Assembly (NCBI GenBank): GCA_018136815.1
Contig: CM030936.1
Location: 3,672,474 to 3,736,473, forward strand
DNA from: Isochrysis galbana
Lineage: Eukaryota > Haptophyta > Isochrysidales > Isochrysidaceae
Length of the DNA stretch: 64,000 nucleotides
Reading direction: 5' to 3'
Part shown: positions 53,434 through 63,925 of the stretch, one piece after another
Position numbering within the stretch: position 1 is the stretch's first letter
Layout of the letters: each line of letters starts with the position of its first letter
Notes under the pieces: generated by a model
Seen by the model: only the letters and a program-made list of their open reading frames with translations
What the model was told of the DNA's origin: nothing
The model's database searches: none
Position numbers and translations under genes: made by a program

Positions 53434-53561
53434 CAGCCCCTAGGTAGAGCACGAGGGGACGCGCCGCAAGGCAGGTGGAGGGGTGGTAAGGACAGCGGGC
53501 GTGGCTACAGGGAGGTTGTGCAGGGTCGCGCGCGCGGCGAGACTATGAAGAAGTTTTTTTT
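53434..53561 (+). mobile_element. retroelement 3' tail, reference copy
   Basis: It starts CCCCTAGGTAGAGCACGAGG, then GCCGCAAGGCAGGTGGAGGG, GCGGGCGTGGCTAC and GCGCGCGCGGCGAGAC, then AAGAAG and a T run. It follows the ORF2 piece after a 195-bp spacer and defines the family used for the other five copies. Confidence 0.8.
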
Positions 53562-54029
53562 CTCACTCTCCCCTTCATCACCCTTCTCTCTCTGCCCCCC
53601 CCCGCCCTCTCTCCCCTCCCCCCTCTCTTTCTCTCCAAGCACGCGTGAGTGCGCGCGCATATGTTCATGCTCAGCGCGCGGTGCATGAGTGCTCGCGTTG
53701 CCATTCAAAAACGGAGACAAAAACGGAAGGGGTTGCAAAAACGGCAAAAACGGCCTGTTTTTGGCCTTCACAGAAAAACGGTAAAAACGTATTTCCCATC
53801 TAGGGTAGATACGGGATAGGGGGCACGGGCGCCAGTCGGCGCCCCAGATACGGTAGATATGGCTGTATCTGACCGGTTCCCTAGATACGCTATCCTGTAT
53901 CTCCCAAGTAGGAAGTAGGACTACTACATTTCAAATTCTTGATTTTTTACGTCCGCACTAAGGCTATACTGCACCAATACCGGCAGTGGGCCTTATTCCT
54001 AATCGTTAAAGGACAGAAGATGATAGAGA
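53562..54029. other. spacer with AAAAACGG words and hairpins
   Basis: AAAAACGG or close variants occur seven times between 53705 and 53787. A perfect GGGCGCC-AGTC-GGCGCCC hairpin lies near 53827-53845, nested in a wider inverted pair (AGATACGGGATAG and CTATCCTGTATCT). No gene seen. Confidence 0.6.
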
Positions 54030-54158
54030 AGACAATAGGAGAGAGAGTGCGAGAGGAGAGGGAGAGGGGAGGGAGGGAAGAATAAGAGAAAGAAAGGGGG
54101 CGAGAGAGAGAAGGGGGGGGGGAGGGGTGAGAGAGAGAGAGAGAGAAAGAAAGAGAGA

Positions 54159-54213
<55 letters not shown>

Positions 54214-54365
54214 AGGGAGGGAGGGAGGGAGAAGGGGGGGGGAGGAAGAGAGAGAGAGCGCGAGACGAGAGTACTTGTAGAGCGAGTGAGAAGTGGAGAG
54301 AAGGGAGAGATAGAAGGAAGGAAGGGAGAGAGAAGAGAGAGAGAGAGGCGAGGAGGAGGGGGCGC
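54030..54365. repeat. (GA)n-rich tract
   Basis: (GA)n, (GGGA)n and GAAAGAGA units immediately before the start of the WW-domain gene. This is purine on the sense strand, the opposite of most genes in the window. Confidence 0.9.
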
Positions 54366-54374
54366 GGCGGCCGA

Positions 54375-56786
54375 ATGGAGAGTTACCGGCGCGGCGCTCC
54401 TGCGGAGATTCCCGTGGCGCCTGGTGACCCACGTACGCTGGGCTACGGGACAGACCAGGCGCGCTGGCTCAAGGAGGAGCTGCGGCGCAAGCAGGAGAGC
54501 GATGGCGCTGCCGCCAACCCCTTCCGGTCCGCCTTGAGCATGCTAGCCTTCCCTTGCGTCCGCCTCTCCGCTTTCCTTCCCTCCCTTCCCTCCCTTCCCT
54601 CCCTTCCCTCCCTTCCCTCCCTTCCCTCCCTTCCCTCCCTTCTCTGCCTTCCCTCCCTTCCCTCCCTTCCCTCCCTTCCCTCCCTTCCCTCCCTTCCCTC
54701 CCTTCCCTCCCTTCCCTCCCTTCCCTCCCTTCCCTCCCTTCCCTCCCTTCCCTCCCTTCCCTCCCTTCCCTCCCTTCCCTCCCTTCCCTCCCTTCTCTTT
54801 TCTCTCTCCCTTCTCTTCTTTCTCTTCCTTCTCTTCTTTCTCTTCCTTCCTTCCCTTCTCTCTCTCCCTTCCTTCCCTTATCTCCCATCTCTTCCTTCTC
54901 TTTTTTCTCTCCCTTCTCTCCGTTCTCCCTTCTTTCCGTTCTCTCTCTTCCCTTCTTCTCTCCCTTCTCTGCCTTCCCTCCCTTCTCTGCCTTCCCTCCC
55001 TTCTCTCTCTCCTCTCCCTCCTCGCCCTTCTCACCCATCTCACCCTACTCGCCCTTCTCGCCCTCCTCACCCATCACTTGTCTCCTTTCAACCTTCACCT
55101 TTCATCCCTTATCCTGACCCTCACCCCTCTTTTTCACCCCTCATGCTCATCCTCATCTTCAGCCTCGCCTGCGTGCGCTCTTCGCGTGTGCTCGCCCTCT
55201 CTTTTGTCTCCACCGGCCACTCTTGCCCATCTCCCTGAGTCTCCTCTCCCCTCTTTCCCACCCCGTGGGTGTGGCCACTCGCATCCCAAAGCAGCCCACC
55301 GCTCACTACCCAGAAGTTCCATGTCCTTCCTCCCTTTGAATTGTCCCCGTGCTCCCCCCTGATTTGCCCTCTCTCTTACTTGTGCCGCTCACTCTCTCCT
55401 ACTTGTTTGGTGTCTTTGCGCCCCATACGCTACCAACCCCACACATCTCTCCACAGCCTTGAACCCACCTCCAGCTATTCTCCTTGCACGCAGGGCGGTC
55501 ATCGCTCGTCAGCCACCGTCGACACCGACACAGACTGTCGCGCCTGTCGCCTACTCACCAGGGCCATGTGCACCTGCGCCGACAATGCAGCCCGCCGTGT
55601 CCCCGCGGCCAGCTGTGCAAAGCTCTCCGGCGTACGTGCATTCCCCGCACACGCCCCTCGCGCCGGAGTCGCAGCATAACCAGCCGCCACAGACGCACAC
55701 GCCGCTCGGCGCAGCCCAGAGCCAGCCTGCAATGCGGCCCCTCGGTGCAGCCCCTGGTCAACCCTCATTGCGCCCCAAGCAAGCTCCAGCGATGCCATCG
55801 CATCCGGCGCATGCGGCGCCTGGCCAGTCACCACAAGGAATGGCTGGCTATCACATGCCACCGATGCATTCCCTGGGGGCCAACCTACAGAGCCAGCCGT
55901 CTGCCTCACCAGCACTGCGACCACAGGTCGGACAAGTGCAGCCACACAGTGCTCCTCGCCCCACATCAGTTGAGCAGCAGTTGCAGCCGAGGGGTCCCAT
56001 TCCTAGTATGCAACGCCCAGCTTTGCCGCAGACGGTCGCAGGGATGCCACGACCTACTCTGCCCGTGCCGCAGTTGGCGCCATCGAGAATGGTGCCACCC
56101 GGGATGCCGCAGCCTGCGGCCGGGATCCCACAGCTTGCGCAGCAGAACGCTCCCGGCGGGCCAAATCCCGCTTTCCCATCCGTGGTGGGCGCGCCCAACC
56201 AAGGCTACGCTGCGCCTTATCAGTACTCCTCGCAGCCGTTGCAGCCTCCGCCATCACCGCCGCGGCCGTTTTCGTATTCTCCTCAAGCAGCACAGCCCGC
56301 TGCGCCAGCGAATGCGTTGATACGTGAGGTCTACCAGCGAGCACCACCGAGCGAGACGCCGGTGGCGCCCGGTGACCCTAGGACGCTTGGTTTTGGCACA
56401 GATCAGGTGAGGGCTTGCTACATGGCCGGACGCCGCTTTTGGTTGGCTGACGCACTAGCAGGTATCTCTTGAGCAAGCGTTTCATTCGTTTGCCCAGCAC
56501 ATCGTCCTTTGCCCGATCGCAGGCGCGCTGGCTAATGGAAGAACTTCGACGCAAGAAGGAGTCCGGCGAAATCACAAGCAAGTTCAGGATGTATGGGTCG
56601 CAAGGGCAGCAACACGTTCATCCCGAGGCTCCAGCCCACGTTGCTCCGCAACAAGGCACGAACAGTCAGCCATATGGAGCGCAGGTAACCGCGCTCCCCC
56701 CCGGCTGGCAGCAGTTGCAGCACGAGGGCCACCCCTACTACCTCCACACGGCGTCGGGCCACACACAGTGGGAATGGCCGCAATAG
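54375..56786 (+). CDS. Pro/Gln-rich WW-domain protein with duplicated module
   Basis: Three exons: 54375-54526, 55494-56406 and 56523-56786. The GT-AG junctions rebuild codons in phase and give 442 residues. Exon 1 (residues 2-42) contains IPVAPGDPRTLGYGTDQ and ARWLKEELRRKQES. Residues 330-370 repeat it as TPVAPGDPRTLGFGTDQ and ARWLMEELRRKKES. Between them lie about 280 residues of Pro/Gln/Ala-rich disordered sequence. The last 30 residues (413-442) are a WW domain: LPPGWQQLQHEGHPYYLHTA, then GHTQWEWPQ, with both Trp, the YY pair and the terminal Pro. WW domains bind proline-rich ligands, often in splicing or transcription proteins. The repeated helical module is not one I can name. Nuclear scaffold is inference. 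Confidence 0.8.
54527..55493. repeat. intron with (TTCCCTCCC)n array
   Basis: The first intron of the WW gene, from GTCCGCC to CGCAG. It includes about 25 units of the 9-mer TTCCCTCCC at 54570-54795 and then degenerate CT sequence. Frames through it (Leu-Pro-Ser on plus, Lys-Gly-Gly on minus) are artefacts of a period divisible by three. Confidence 0.9.
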
Positions 56787-57228
56787 TCAGCGCAAATAGG
56801 CCTTGCCGCTAAAGCACCATGCATCGATATGGATCGGCGTCGTCACCTCCTTCAATCCCACGCCTACCCCACGCTCACCCTCTATTGAGCTGGCAGCGGC
56901 TCGAAGTAAGCTCGTTGCTTGCTAAGCCGGAAGCAAACGAGCTTTGCGCGGATGGCTACTCTATTCGTTTCATCCATACTGCACTTTTGGCGGTATCCAC
57001 GGCCAGTGTGCGACACAAGTTGATGTGCACACTTTGCTACGTACCTTGCAATTTCTGTTACAGTCTGTGTTTGCTGCGTGCTTGCGGGTCGCCCGCGCTA
57101 ATGCAACCGCTTTGGTGGAAGTAGATGCCGTTGCAGCTGCTTCTCTTGCACGCGTTGCCGCGCCACTGTACTTCAAGTGTCAAATGCACTATTAGCTAGT
57201 TGCGAAAATCACACTAACCTTGTTATGA
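56787..57228. other. 3' flank, no gene recognised
   Basis: Probably untranslated and spacer sequence. No motif found. Confidence 0.4.
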
Positions 57229-57310
57229 TTGGTCGCCATGGAGGTGGGCCTCGCGCCCCCCCCACTCTCTCGACTCCCCTCGTTGGGGGCGAGAACCATC
57301 AACCCCACCC
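57229..57310 (+). mobile_element. retroelement 5' stem-loop copy
   Basis: TTGGTCGCCATGGAGGTGGG is followed by a GGCCTCGCGCCCCCC stem and CGACTCCCCTCGTTGGGGGC, then GAGAACCATCAACCCC. It is the same plan as 29866-29965 and 63822-63925. A second 5' end follows 483 bp downstream. Confidence 0.6.
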
Positions 57311-57719
57311 TGCGAGCGTCGCCTCTTGGCATGGACACGGGACTCACCCAGACTCTCCCAGAGAGCTGGCGGGCCACAGATCGCACGCCCTGGCCCATGC
57401 TGGCCTGCTCATCGCTCTAACCAACCTCTGTCCTCACATGGACTCTTGATCAAGAGCCCCCAGCCACCAGCTAGCACCACTCTAACGGAGTGGAGGTTAC
57501 GGATGGAACAGGAGGGACCGAATGGGACGGAAGGTAGGCGGCGGAAGGCACGGCATTTTGGCAATTGGCGGGCTGGATGGGCTGATCATCTCCCATGGCT
57601 GGAAGATGGATGGCGGGCGGTGGCGAGAGCGAGCGCGAGGACGGAGCGGACATAGCGGATAGCGAGTGTGCGCAGCATTTCCCCCCCCCTGCTGCCAACT
57701 AACTTTATAGTTGGTCGCC

Positions 57720-59012
57720 ATGGAGCGCGCCGCCGCTCCCCACCTCTCCTTCGGGCCCCCCGCCGCGGGCGCCCCCCCAGTACCCATGGAGCTGTCGCTG
57801 GCGAAGCGACCGCGTCCGCCCGCAGAGGCCGAGCAGGTGAGCGCGACCCCAGTCGCGCCGCACGGCCCGTGGCCCCGGCCACACCAGCCACAACAGCCAT
57901 GCTGGGCCACCCCATGGTGGGCCACAGGCTGTGGGAGACAAGGAGACAGTACCACACAAGCCGAACCACTCCTCCACCAGGCATGCCTTATGGCAGAGGC
58001 CTCTCCCGCCCTGGGGAAGGCCGCGCTGCCCTGGCAGCGCGGCCCGAGACCGGGTGGCCCTTATGGGCACAAATCCAACAACAACAACAAAGCGCACAAA
58101 GACACTGACCCACAAACAACACAGCACAACAACACACGGACGAGAGACTGCTTGGTTGCGTCTCGGGACGCACACCACACCGCCCCAACAAATGCCCACA
58201 CGGACCCACACATAGCCTCACCGCCCTCGACCGCCCTTGCCACTCAGGAGCCGCCCTCAGATGAGGAGCAAGGCCACATGGAGTCAGACGCAACTTTCGA
58301 CTTGTCCTTCCACCAGGAGGGCGACTACACCTTCCTGGAAAACACCGTCTACGCTGCAATTGTGGAGCTCCTCTTGGAGCTCGAAGGTGTCGACCCTGAG
58401 CCGGACTTTTGGGCCCGCTCCATCCGCGGACCATGGCACATCGCCGTGAACGAAGACTGCGCGCAACAATTCAAGGAGCGATATGGCGACATCACCACAC
58501 TCCGCGTCAACCAAACCGATATTTCGGTCAACATTAAAGTCGAATCCATCGATGAGAAGATCAACAAAAAAGGCTCCTCGTCGCGCAAGGCGCTGTATAA
58601 CGCCCTTCAAGATGTCGCGGCACATTTGGTCATCGAAGCCGAAGGCCTAGCGCAAGCGGCCCAAATCAATCTAAGCGCAATCATCCTCGCAATCGAAAAG
58701 GTAGGACTTACCTTCTTGAAGGGCAACCGCGAGCGCATGAAGCTCGAAGGCGGAGCCGGCACGTTCGTATCTAAGGCGGCCTACTCGACCCGCTGGCATC
58801 TTTATGTCTCGGCGGGCCAAGGCTCGTTCCTCGACGGAAGCTTCCCCCGAAAGCTGCTGCTTCAAACTGGCCCCGTGAAGCGGGGCACCCTTCTCGATCG
58901 CGTAGGAGGGACCAAAGACAGAGCAAGGCCCATGGTGCAAAGGAGCGAAACAGGAGCGAGACAGGCCACAAAGGGGCGCGACGGCAAGGAGCGAAGGGCG
59001 AATTACGAGTGA
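57720..59012 (+). CDS. retroelement ORF1-like protein
   Basis: 430 residues from the ATG embedded in TTGGTCGCCATGGAGCG, the family 5' motif. The N-terminal third is Pro/Arg-rich and disordered (MELSLAKRPRPPAEAEQ). Residues about 190-400 look folded: TFDLSFHQEGDYTFLENTVY, a segment with WARSIRGPWHIAVNEDCAQQ, YGDITTLRVNQTDISVNIK and VIEAEGLAQAAQINLSAIIL. The strand-helix-strand rhythm with R-G-P-W-H-I-A-V and T-D-I-S-V-N-I-K is compatible with an RRM-like nucleic-acid-binding fold, as in LINE ORF1 proteins; this is inference. The C-terminus is basic (GRDGKERRANYE). The family's 3' tail lies 750 bp downstream at 59762-59901, so this appears to be an element lacking ORF2. The frame itself is intact. 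Confidence 0.6.
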   Translation: MERAAAPHLSFGPPAAGAPPVPMELSLAKRPRPPAEAEQVSATPVAPHGPWPRPHQPQQPCWATPWWATGCGRQGDSTTQAEPLLHQACLMAEASPALGKAALPWQRGPRPGGPYGHKSNNNNKAHKDTDPQTTQHNNTRTRDCLVASRDAHHTAPTNAHTDPHIASPPSTALATQEPPSDEEQGHMESDATFDLSFHQEGDYTFLENTVYAAIVELLLELEGVDPEPDFWARSIRGPWHIAVNEDCAQQFKERYGDITTLRVNQTDISVNIKVESIDEKINKKGSSSRKALYNALQDVAAHLVIEAEGLAQAAQINLSAIILAIEKVGLTFLKGNRERMKLEGGAGTFVSKAAYSTRWHLYVSAGQGSFLDGSFPRKLLLQTGPVKRGTLLDRVGGTKDRARPMVQRSETGARQATKGRDGKERRANYE

Positions 59013-59240
59013 AGAGTTCTACAAGTTACGAGTAAAACTCCGCGGGAAACAAGAACGATTGGGCTCGAAGACGCATAAGGTCGGAAGTCGATCGCGGATG
59101 CGACACACTCGACCTTTAGGGCGGGCGCAGAGAGCCAGTGAGGTGCAGAGGCAGTAGGCAGGAGGGGCCGCAGGGCCAAACCCCAGCCCCACCTGCCACT
59201 TGCCCCCTGAGCTGAGCTCCCAAGCCCTCACAGGCCGTAC

Positions 59241-59346
59241 CTGGGACTTTGATGGGATTGCCAATCGCTGTATCCGGCTTGATCTCCGGGTAGAAGGCCC
59301 GAAAAGGCACCTGCTTTGTCTTGGTCCGGGAGCCCTTGGGCGGCAT
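59241..59346 (-). CDS. orphan first-exon candidate
   Basis: On the minus strand an ATG opens MPPKGSRTKTKQVPFRAFYP, continuing EIKPDTAIGNPIKVP up to a GTACGG donor. The codon usage and composition are not repeat-like. I found no convincing following exon before 59013, so it may be a captured or truncated gene piece. No family recognised. Confidence 0.3.
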
Positions 59347-59761
59347 GGGGCAGAGCACACACTGAGCGAGAGAGGGAACGTTCGGGGCGAGGGTCAGGGT
59401 TGGAGTTGGAGGTGGGGTGTCGTCTTCTGTGTAAATAGAAAGTGTAAAGTATGGCGTATGTATTTTAATTTTCAACAAATTCTTATGGGTCGCGGCGCGG
59501 CAACGGGACGGGACTAGCGCTCACTCAAGACAAGACTCCCTGTCGCGGGAAGCGCAAGCACGCCCTTCCACCCTTCCCCCTTCCCCCCTTATGCCTTATG
59601 CCATATGCCACCCAGCTCTTCACTAGCTTTCTACTTCAACCTGCGCTAGCCGGAGCGCCCCTCCATCCATCCACACTCAGACAGCCGCCCGGGGGGAAAG
59701 GATCACCGGGGGGGGGGGGGGGGGCCGTCACCGGACTATATCTAAGCCCTTCACCCCGGTC

Positions 59762-59901
59762 CCGCCCTAGTAGTGCACGGGGGAAGCCGCCTGATGGCGG
59801 GGGGGGAAGGGCCGGGAGAATGGCGGATGTCGAAAGTATACTACGTGTAGGTAGTGGTTCCATGCGCCGCGAGTGCGGTAAGAATATAATGAAGTTTTTT
59901 T
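59762..59901 (+). mobile_element. retroelement 3' tail, copy downstream of ORF1
   Basis: CCTAGTAGTGCACGGGGG near the left end, then GCCGCCTGATGGCGG, GCGCCGCGAGTGCGG, ATGAAG and a T run. It is more diverged than the 53434 copy and has extra sequence in the middle. Confidence 0.6.
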
Positions 59902-60047
59902 GTTATATGTAATCAATACCGAATGCGAATGCAAGCAAGCCGCCTGGCTGGGTTGTTTTGCGTTTTCGATTGAGGTTGGAGGAGCATGCATGTATGCTTA
60001 ATGATAGCATTAGCCCCATTCCACATCCAGTAACGTTTCGCTAGCCA
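59902..60047. other. short spacer
   Basis: 3' flank of the minus-strand methyltransferase gene. Nothing further seen. Confidence 0.4.
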
Positions 60048-62157
60048 TCATTCACTTAACTCACGCACCCGCTTTCTCCAACCTCGCAGAATATCGGCAT
60101 CAACCTCTTCCCAAGTCATGCGTCGCTTCCGTGCGACGACACTGCCCGCATGCACAACACACAACCGGCCAGGATAGGATGACAAGATGTGAGCAACACG
60201 TGGTGACAACGCAAAGATCTTGCCCGAGGCGGTATTCCGCTTGGAGACAGTTCTGCCAAGAGCATGCGAATCGGGCAATGGCGAGCGCGTGAAGAGGCGA
60301 GGCTCCTCTTGGTCCATGGGTTCCAAGGCGCCTTCCAAGAGGTCGAGGCCGCTTTGCACCTCTACCAACTCAGCTGGCTGCAGCGGTCGGAGCACGTGCC
60401 CGTCAGCCCTCGCCGCAGCTAGCCTCTGATCTCTCTGCACGCGTGCAACCGCTGCGACGGCTTCTCGCGGTTTCCGGCGAGGGGCAGGAAGAGGTGCCAC
60501 CTTCTTCAGGAGGGCAATGAAGAAGCCGCCGCTGCCGGACAGGTGTGGGAGGAATCGCATGCAGCGCTCGAGGGGAGGCGCCGAAGCTGGAGGCGGAGGC
60601 CACATGGTCGCACGAAAGCGGCACCCGCCGTGCGAGTTGTAGCTACTTTCGATCTTTCTGGCTTGCTGATACGACTGGAGGAGGTGATTCTGATCGTCAA
60701 TTACATGCCAGCGAGTCATCCCCGCCTTGCGCCGAAGCTGAGGCAGCAAAGCAGAGCCATCAACAAGCTCGAGCGCCCCACGAGACACTGCAAGGAGGGC
60801 GCTAACGACGGCTTCGTCCTCGATGGGGTTGAGAGAGCAGGTCGAGTAAGCAAGCATGCCACCAACCTGGTGGGCAAGTATGATCGCGAGGAGTCAGGGA
60901 AATTCTGGGGCAACTTCGCTGAGTGCAACAACTGTAGTGCTGTGACAAGTGTGCGGATCTCAGGTCAAACTACCGCGCCGCCGGATGGGAATGGCGGGCA
61001 CGTGACACGGGACACCCACAGTCCTGTTGTGCGCACGCTCACGATGCCAAGGCAATCGCGCGGAGCGGGTCGGAGAGAAGGAGGTGACAACCTCCGATCA
61101 ACGCTGGATTCGTGCGGAGGATTTACGATTCGCCGGCACACGTAGGGCGTAAGTGAGTAGGGTGCAGGCGCAGTTAGCGCGTAGCAGTGTCGGAGAGCGC
61201 ACTTTGAGTAATGAAGCGGCTCGCGTCGCGAGCTGTAACTGCAGCGAATGTAGCGCCAGCCCGAGGCCTGGCCGCCAGTTGCCCCATAGCGACGGCTCCT
61301 TGCGCAGGGTGCCATCACCTGAGCATGGGACGTCGCACAGCACCTTATCGAAAGGGCCAACTCCGATTGCCAGCCCATCGTCCCCAAGCCTAGGAAAGCG
61401 CTGGCCACGGTGGCTCACGACAATCATATTGAGGGGAGTGCCAGCTCCGTTGGTGAGATTCTTAAGGCGATGAGCGAGGACGTATGCACGCAAAGGATTG
61501 ACATCATTGGCGACGACGAGGCCGCCAGTGGGCGAATGGCTGATAGTCTCCACAAGCTGCGCCGTCTTGGAGCCTGGCGCAGCACACATGTCGAGCACAG
61601 TGTCATTTGGCTGGATCTCGGCCATGACGGCAGGAAGCATGCTGACCATCTCCTGACGAACCACAAGGCCGCTGTCACATGATCTCACCAGCCATCGTTG
61701 CACTGCTGCCGCCTCGGCCAATGGAGAAGCGCGCAGCTCTGTGCGGGAAAGTCCCAACTGGTATCCATTGCACCACTCGAGAGGTACTCCTCGAATGCCG
61801 CAGGCCGACTCGAGCCGCGCTACAAGATCCATGCCTTCCCGCCAACATGCCTCGCTTTGTGCACGGCGAGCGGCCAGGCCTGATCTCCGGAATGTCACAG
61901 GTAAAGCGGTCCTCATGGCTTGGCCAAAGGAGCGCCACTCGTCCGCGCCACTGAGAAGTTTTTGGCGAGCATAATATTCGCGCCACAGCTCGCGCCCAGA
62001 CCCATCCACGACGGGCTCAGCAGAATTTCCCTCACCGCCCTCAACGAACGAGCTTGGTGCATCACCAGCGCGTGCTGCGGCTTGACGGGCTTGAACGCGC
62101 CTGCCAGCTCGGCCTCGCGACTTTTTCCTCGGCCTGATCGCCTTGGCCCCTGCGCTC
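60048..62157 (-). CDS. RNA (cytosine-5) methyltransferase, NSUN2/Trm4 family, 5' partial
   Basis: Minus-strand exons are 62157 (or further 5')-61203 and 60866-60048, joined AAA|GTGCGC to CACCAG|GTTGGTGGC in phase. The first exon begins after a CCCAG acceptor with basic, NLS-like sequence (RPRKKSRG). It then holds the methyltransferase core: LDMCAAPGSKTAQL (SAM site), VVANDVNPLRAYVL, a segment with FDKVLCDVPCSGDGTLRK (motif IV Cys) and ALHSLQLQLATRAASLLK. The second exon supplies VGGMLAYSTCSLNPIEDEAV with the catalytic motif VI Cys, then SGSGGFFIALLKK and the family's C-terminal domain (KIFALSPRVAHILSSYPGR). Both catalytic Cys are intact. NSUN2/Trm4 methylates cytosines of tRNA in the nucleus. 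No start codon lies within the visible first part, so at least one upstream exon is missing from this model. Confidence 0.92.
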
Positions 62158-62520
62158 CTGGGTCACAGGGTGTGAGATGTCAAGACAAATCGCGGAGAGG
62201 CTGGTCAGGGTACAGTGAAAAGAGACGTGCGGGGTGAATAGAGCGGATGCGCGCGCGCATGGGATGTGTGGGTCTCAGGTCAGATCGCCGCGCCGTCGAT
62301 GTGAGAGTGACGGGCACGTAGCACGGGACACCCAGCGAAGTGATTTTCGCACTCGCCCTCTAGAGGGAGGGCAGGCCGCGGAATCCGCAAGGTGGGGCTC
62401 CCCGAGCGGATCGACGCGTTTGCCTATAGGTGCGGGACTCGAATTTCCTCTAACGTTCCCACCCACCGTTTCCCCTGCTCTGCTGGCCGAAGAGGTCTGT
62501 CGTGAAGGCAAGGAAGATTA
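62158..62520. other. 5' region of the methyltransferase gene
   Basis: It should hold a first exon or leader of the methyltransferase. A stretch at 62270-62345 (GTCAGATCGCCGCGCCG, GGGACACCCAG) resembles 60960-61022 inside that gene's intron and exon border, a small dispersed duplication. Confidence 0.4.
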
Positions 62521-63180
62521 GGGCGAAGGAAAGAGAGAAAAGAGAGAGGAAGACAAGAAGAAAGCGCACACGAGCTGAGGTGGTGCACACATGAACGGGT
62601 CTACTGGATCGAGCTGGGGTGGGCAGGCGACGGGTCGTAGGGAGCAGGGCCACGCGAAGCAAAGAAGAGCGAAAGCGTCCTGCCTCTCTGCGGCTCTCCC
62701 CCCTTCCCCCCTCGCTCTCCCCCACCTCCCCCGCAGCCCCATCAACGCCGGGAAAGGCAAAAGGGGCAGAGAGAACGAGGCAGGGTGGTTGACGCTTGGC
62801 CGAGGCGGAGGGGGGCGGGAGCTGAAAAAGAAAGAGCAAAAGAGGGGAGGGCAAGCAAGAAGGAGAAAGAGCGAGCGAGAGGAAGAGGGGAAGATAGGAG
62901 AGAGAGAGGTAGGGAGGATAGGGGAGAGTGCATGAGGTGTGTGTGGGAGAGGGTGGGAGAGAGGGAGAGGGGGGAGAGGGGGGGCAGGGAGAGAGCGGGA
63001 GGAGGGGGGGGTGGAGGCGGGGCAGGAGGAGTGAGAGGGATAGAGCAGGAGGGAGAGCAGGAGGGAGAGAAGGAGGGAGAGAAGGAGGGAGAGAAGGGAG
63101 GGAGAGAGAGAGGCGCGCGCACATCGCGACGTGGACAAAGCGGACGGGGGGGGGCAAGGGGGGGGGTGGGGGAGGAACTA
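62521..63180. repeat. purine-rich tract upstream of the methyltransferase gene
   Basis: GA-rich with (GGGAGA)n and G runs on the plus strand, thus pyrimidine on the gene's sense strand. Includes GAGGGAGAGCAG-type 12-mers at 63050-63095. Confidence 0.85.
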
Positions 63181-63603
63181 TCAGTAAAAAATGGGTGCCT
63201 CCCAAGCAAGTGTGTATGTGTATGTAGTATGTAAAAAATCTTTTAAAAACTGGCCGCTACTTGCACGGCGCGAGGCAGATCGCTGGTGCTACCTCTAACT
63301 ACCCTCCCTTTCCTACCACTACCCCTTTCCCCTCCCCCGTTTCCTTTTCTGGAAGACCGGGGGAGGGGAGGCCGCGCGCGCTGCTTCGACCAGGGGCGTG
63401 AGACAGAGGACAGAGGGGGTAATAAGAGTGTGTAGATGTCCCTGCTCGGGTGTCCATCTGTCCATCCCGCCCCCTTGGGGGCCGGTATTCAGTAATATGT
63501 GTACATAGTATGTAGAGCTAAGTATGTACTCTACTCCTATGTACCTGTACTCTACCCGCACGCGCATTAAGGTTCCGCAGGATTTCTGGGGGGGGGGGGG
63601 GAG
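63181..63603. other. spacer, no gene recognised
   Basis: Short frames without motifs. G run at 63588-63600. Confidence 0.4.
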
Positions 63604-63725
63604 TAGCATAGATGCTCCGTCAGGTATCAGGTCATCAGGTTTCGGCTCCCTTAGCATGATATCAGGTCCCATTCTCAGCCTAATATCAGGTTGTTATGCG
63701 ATATTATAAGTATAGTAGTGAAATA
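63604..63725. repeat. dispersed repeat family B, copy 2
   Basis: GCTCCGTCAGGTATCAGGTC, CAGGTTTCGGCTC, CCTAATATCAGGT and the AT-rich end recur in the same order as at 22140-22260. Confidence 0.7.
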
Positions 63726-63821
63726 TCAAAAGAATAGCTTACCTGTACTTCTGCATTGCTGATCATTGATTATTAATTACCCTCGGTCAGACCTCAGACG
63801 CTAATCTTTTGCTTTTGTGTT

Positions 63822-63925
63822 TGGTCGCCATGGAGGGGTGGGGGGGGCGCCCCTCCTCACTGTTTTGACTCCCCTCATGCCCTCATGAGTCATGAGGGGG
63901 GAGAACCACCCATCCCCCCTTTCAT
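63822..63925 (+). mobile_element. retroelement 5' stem-loop copy
   Basis: TTGGTCGCCATGGAGGGGTG is followed by a GGGGCGCCCC stem, GACTCCCCTCATG and its inverted partner CATGAGGGG, then GAGAACCACCCATCCCCC. It is 5' sequence of the element family, running off towards the end of the window. Confidence 0.6.

Noticed and set aside
54543..55070. Minus-strand Lys-Gly-Gly repeat protein
   Set aside because: Antisense of the (TTCCCTCCC)n intron array; the 9-bp period keeps every frame open.
54554..55238. Leu-Pro-Ser repeat protein continuing exon 1 of the WW gene
   Set aside because: The in-phase donor at 54527 and acceptor at 55493 remove it; the repeat is intronic.
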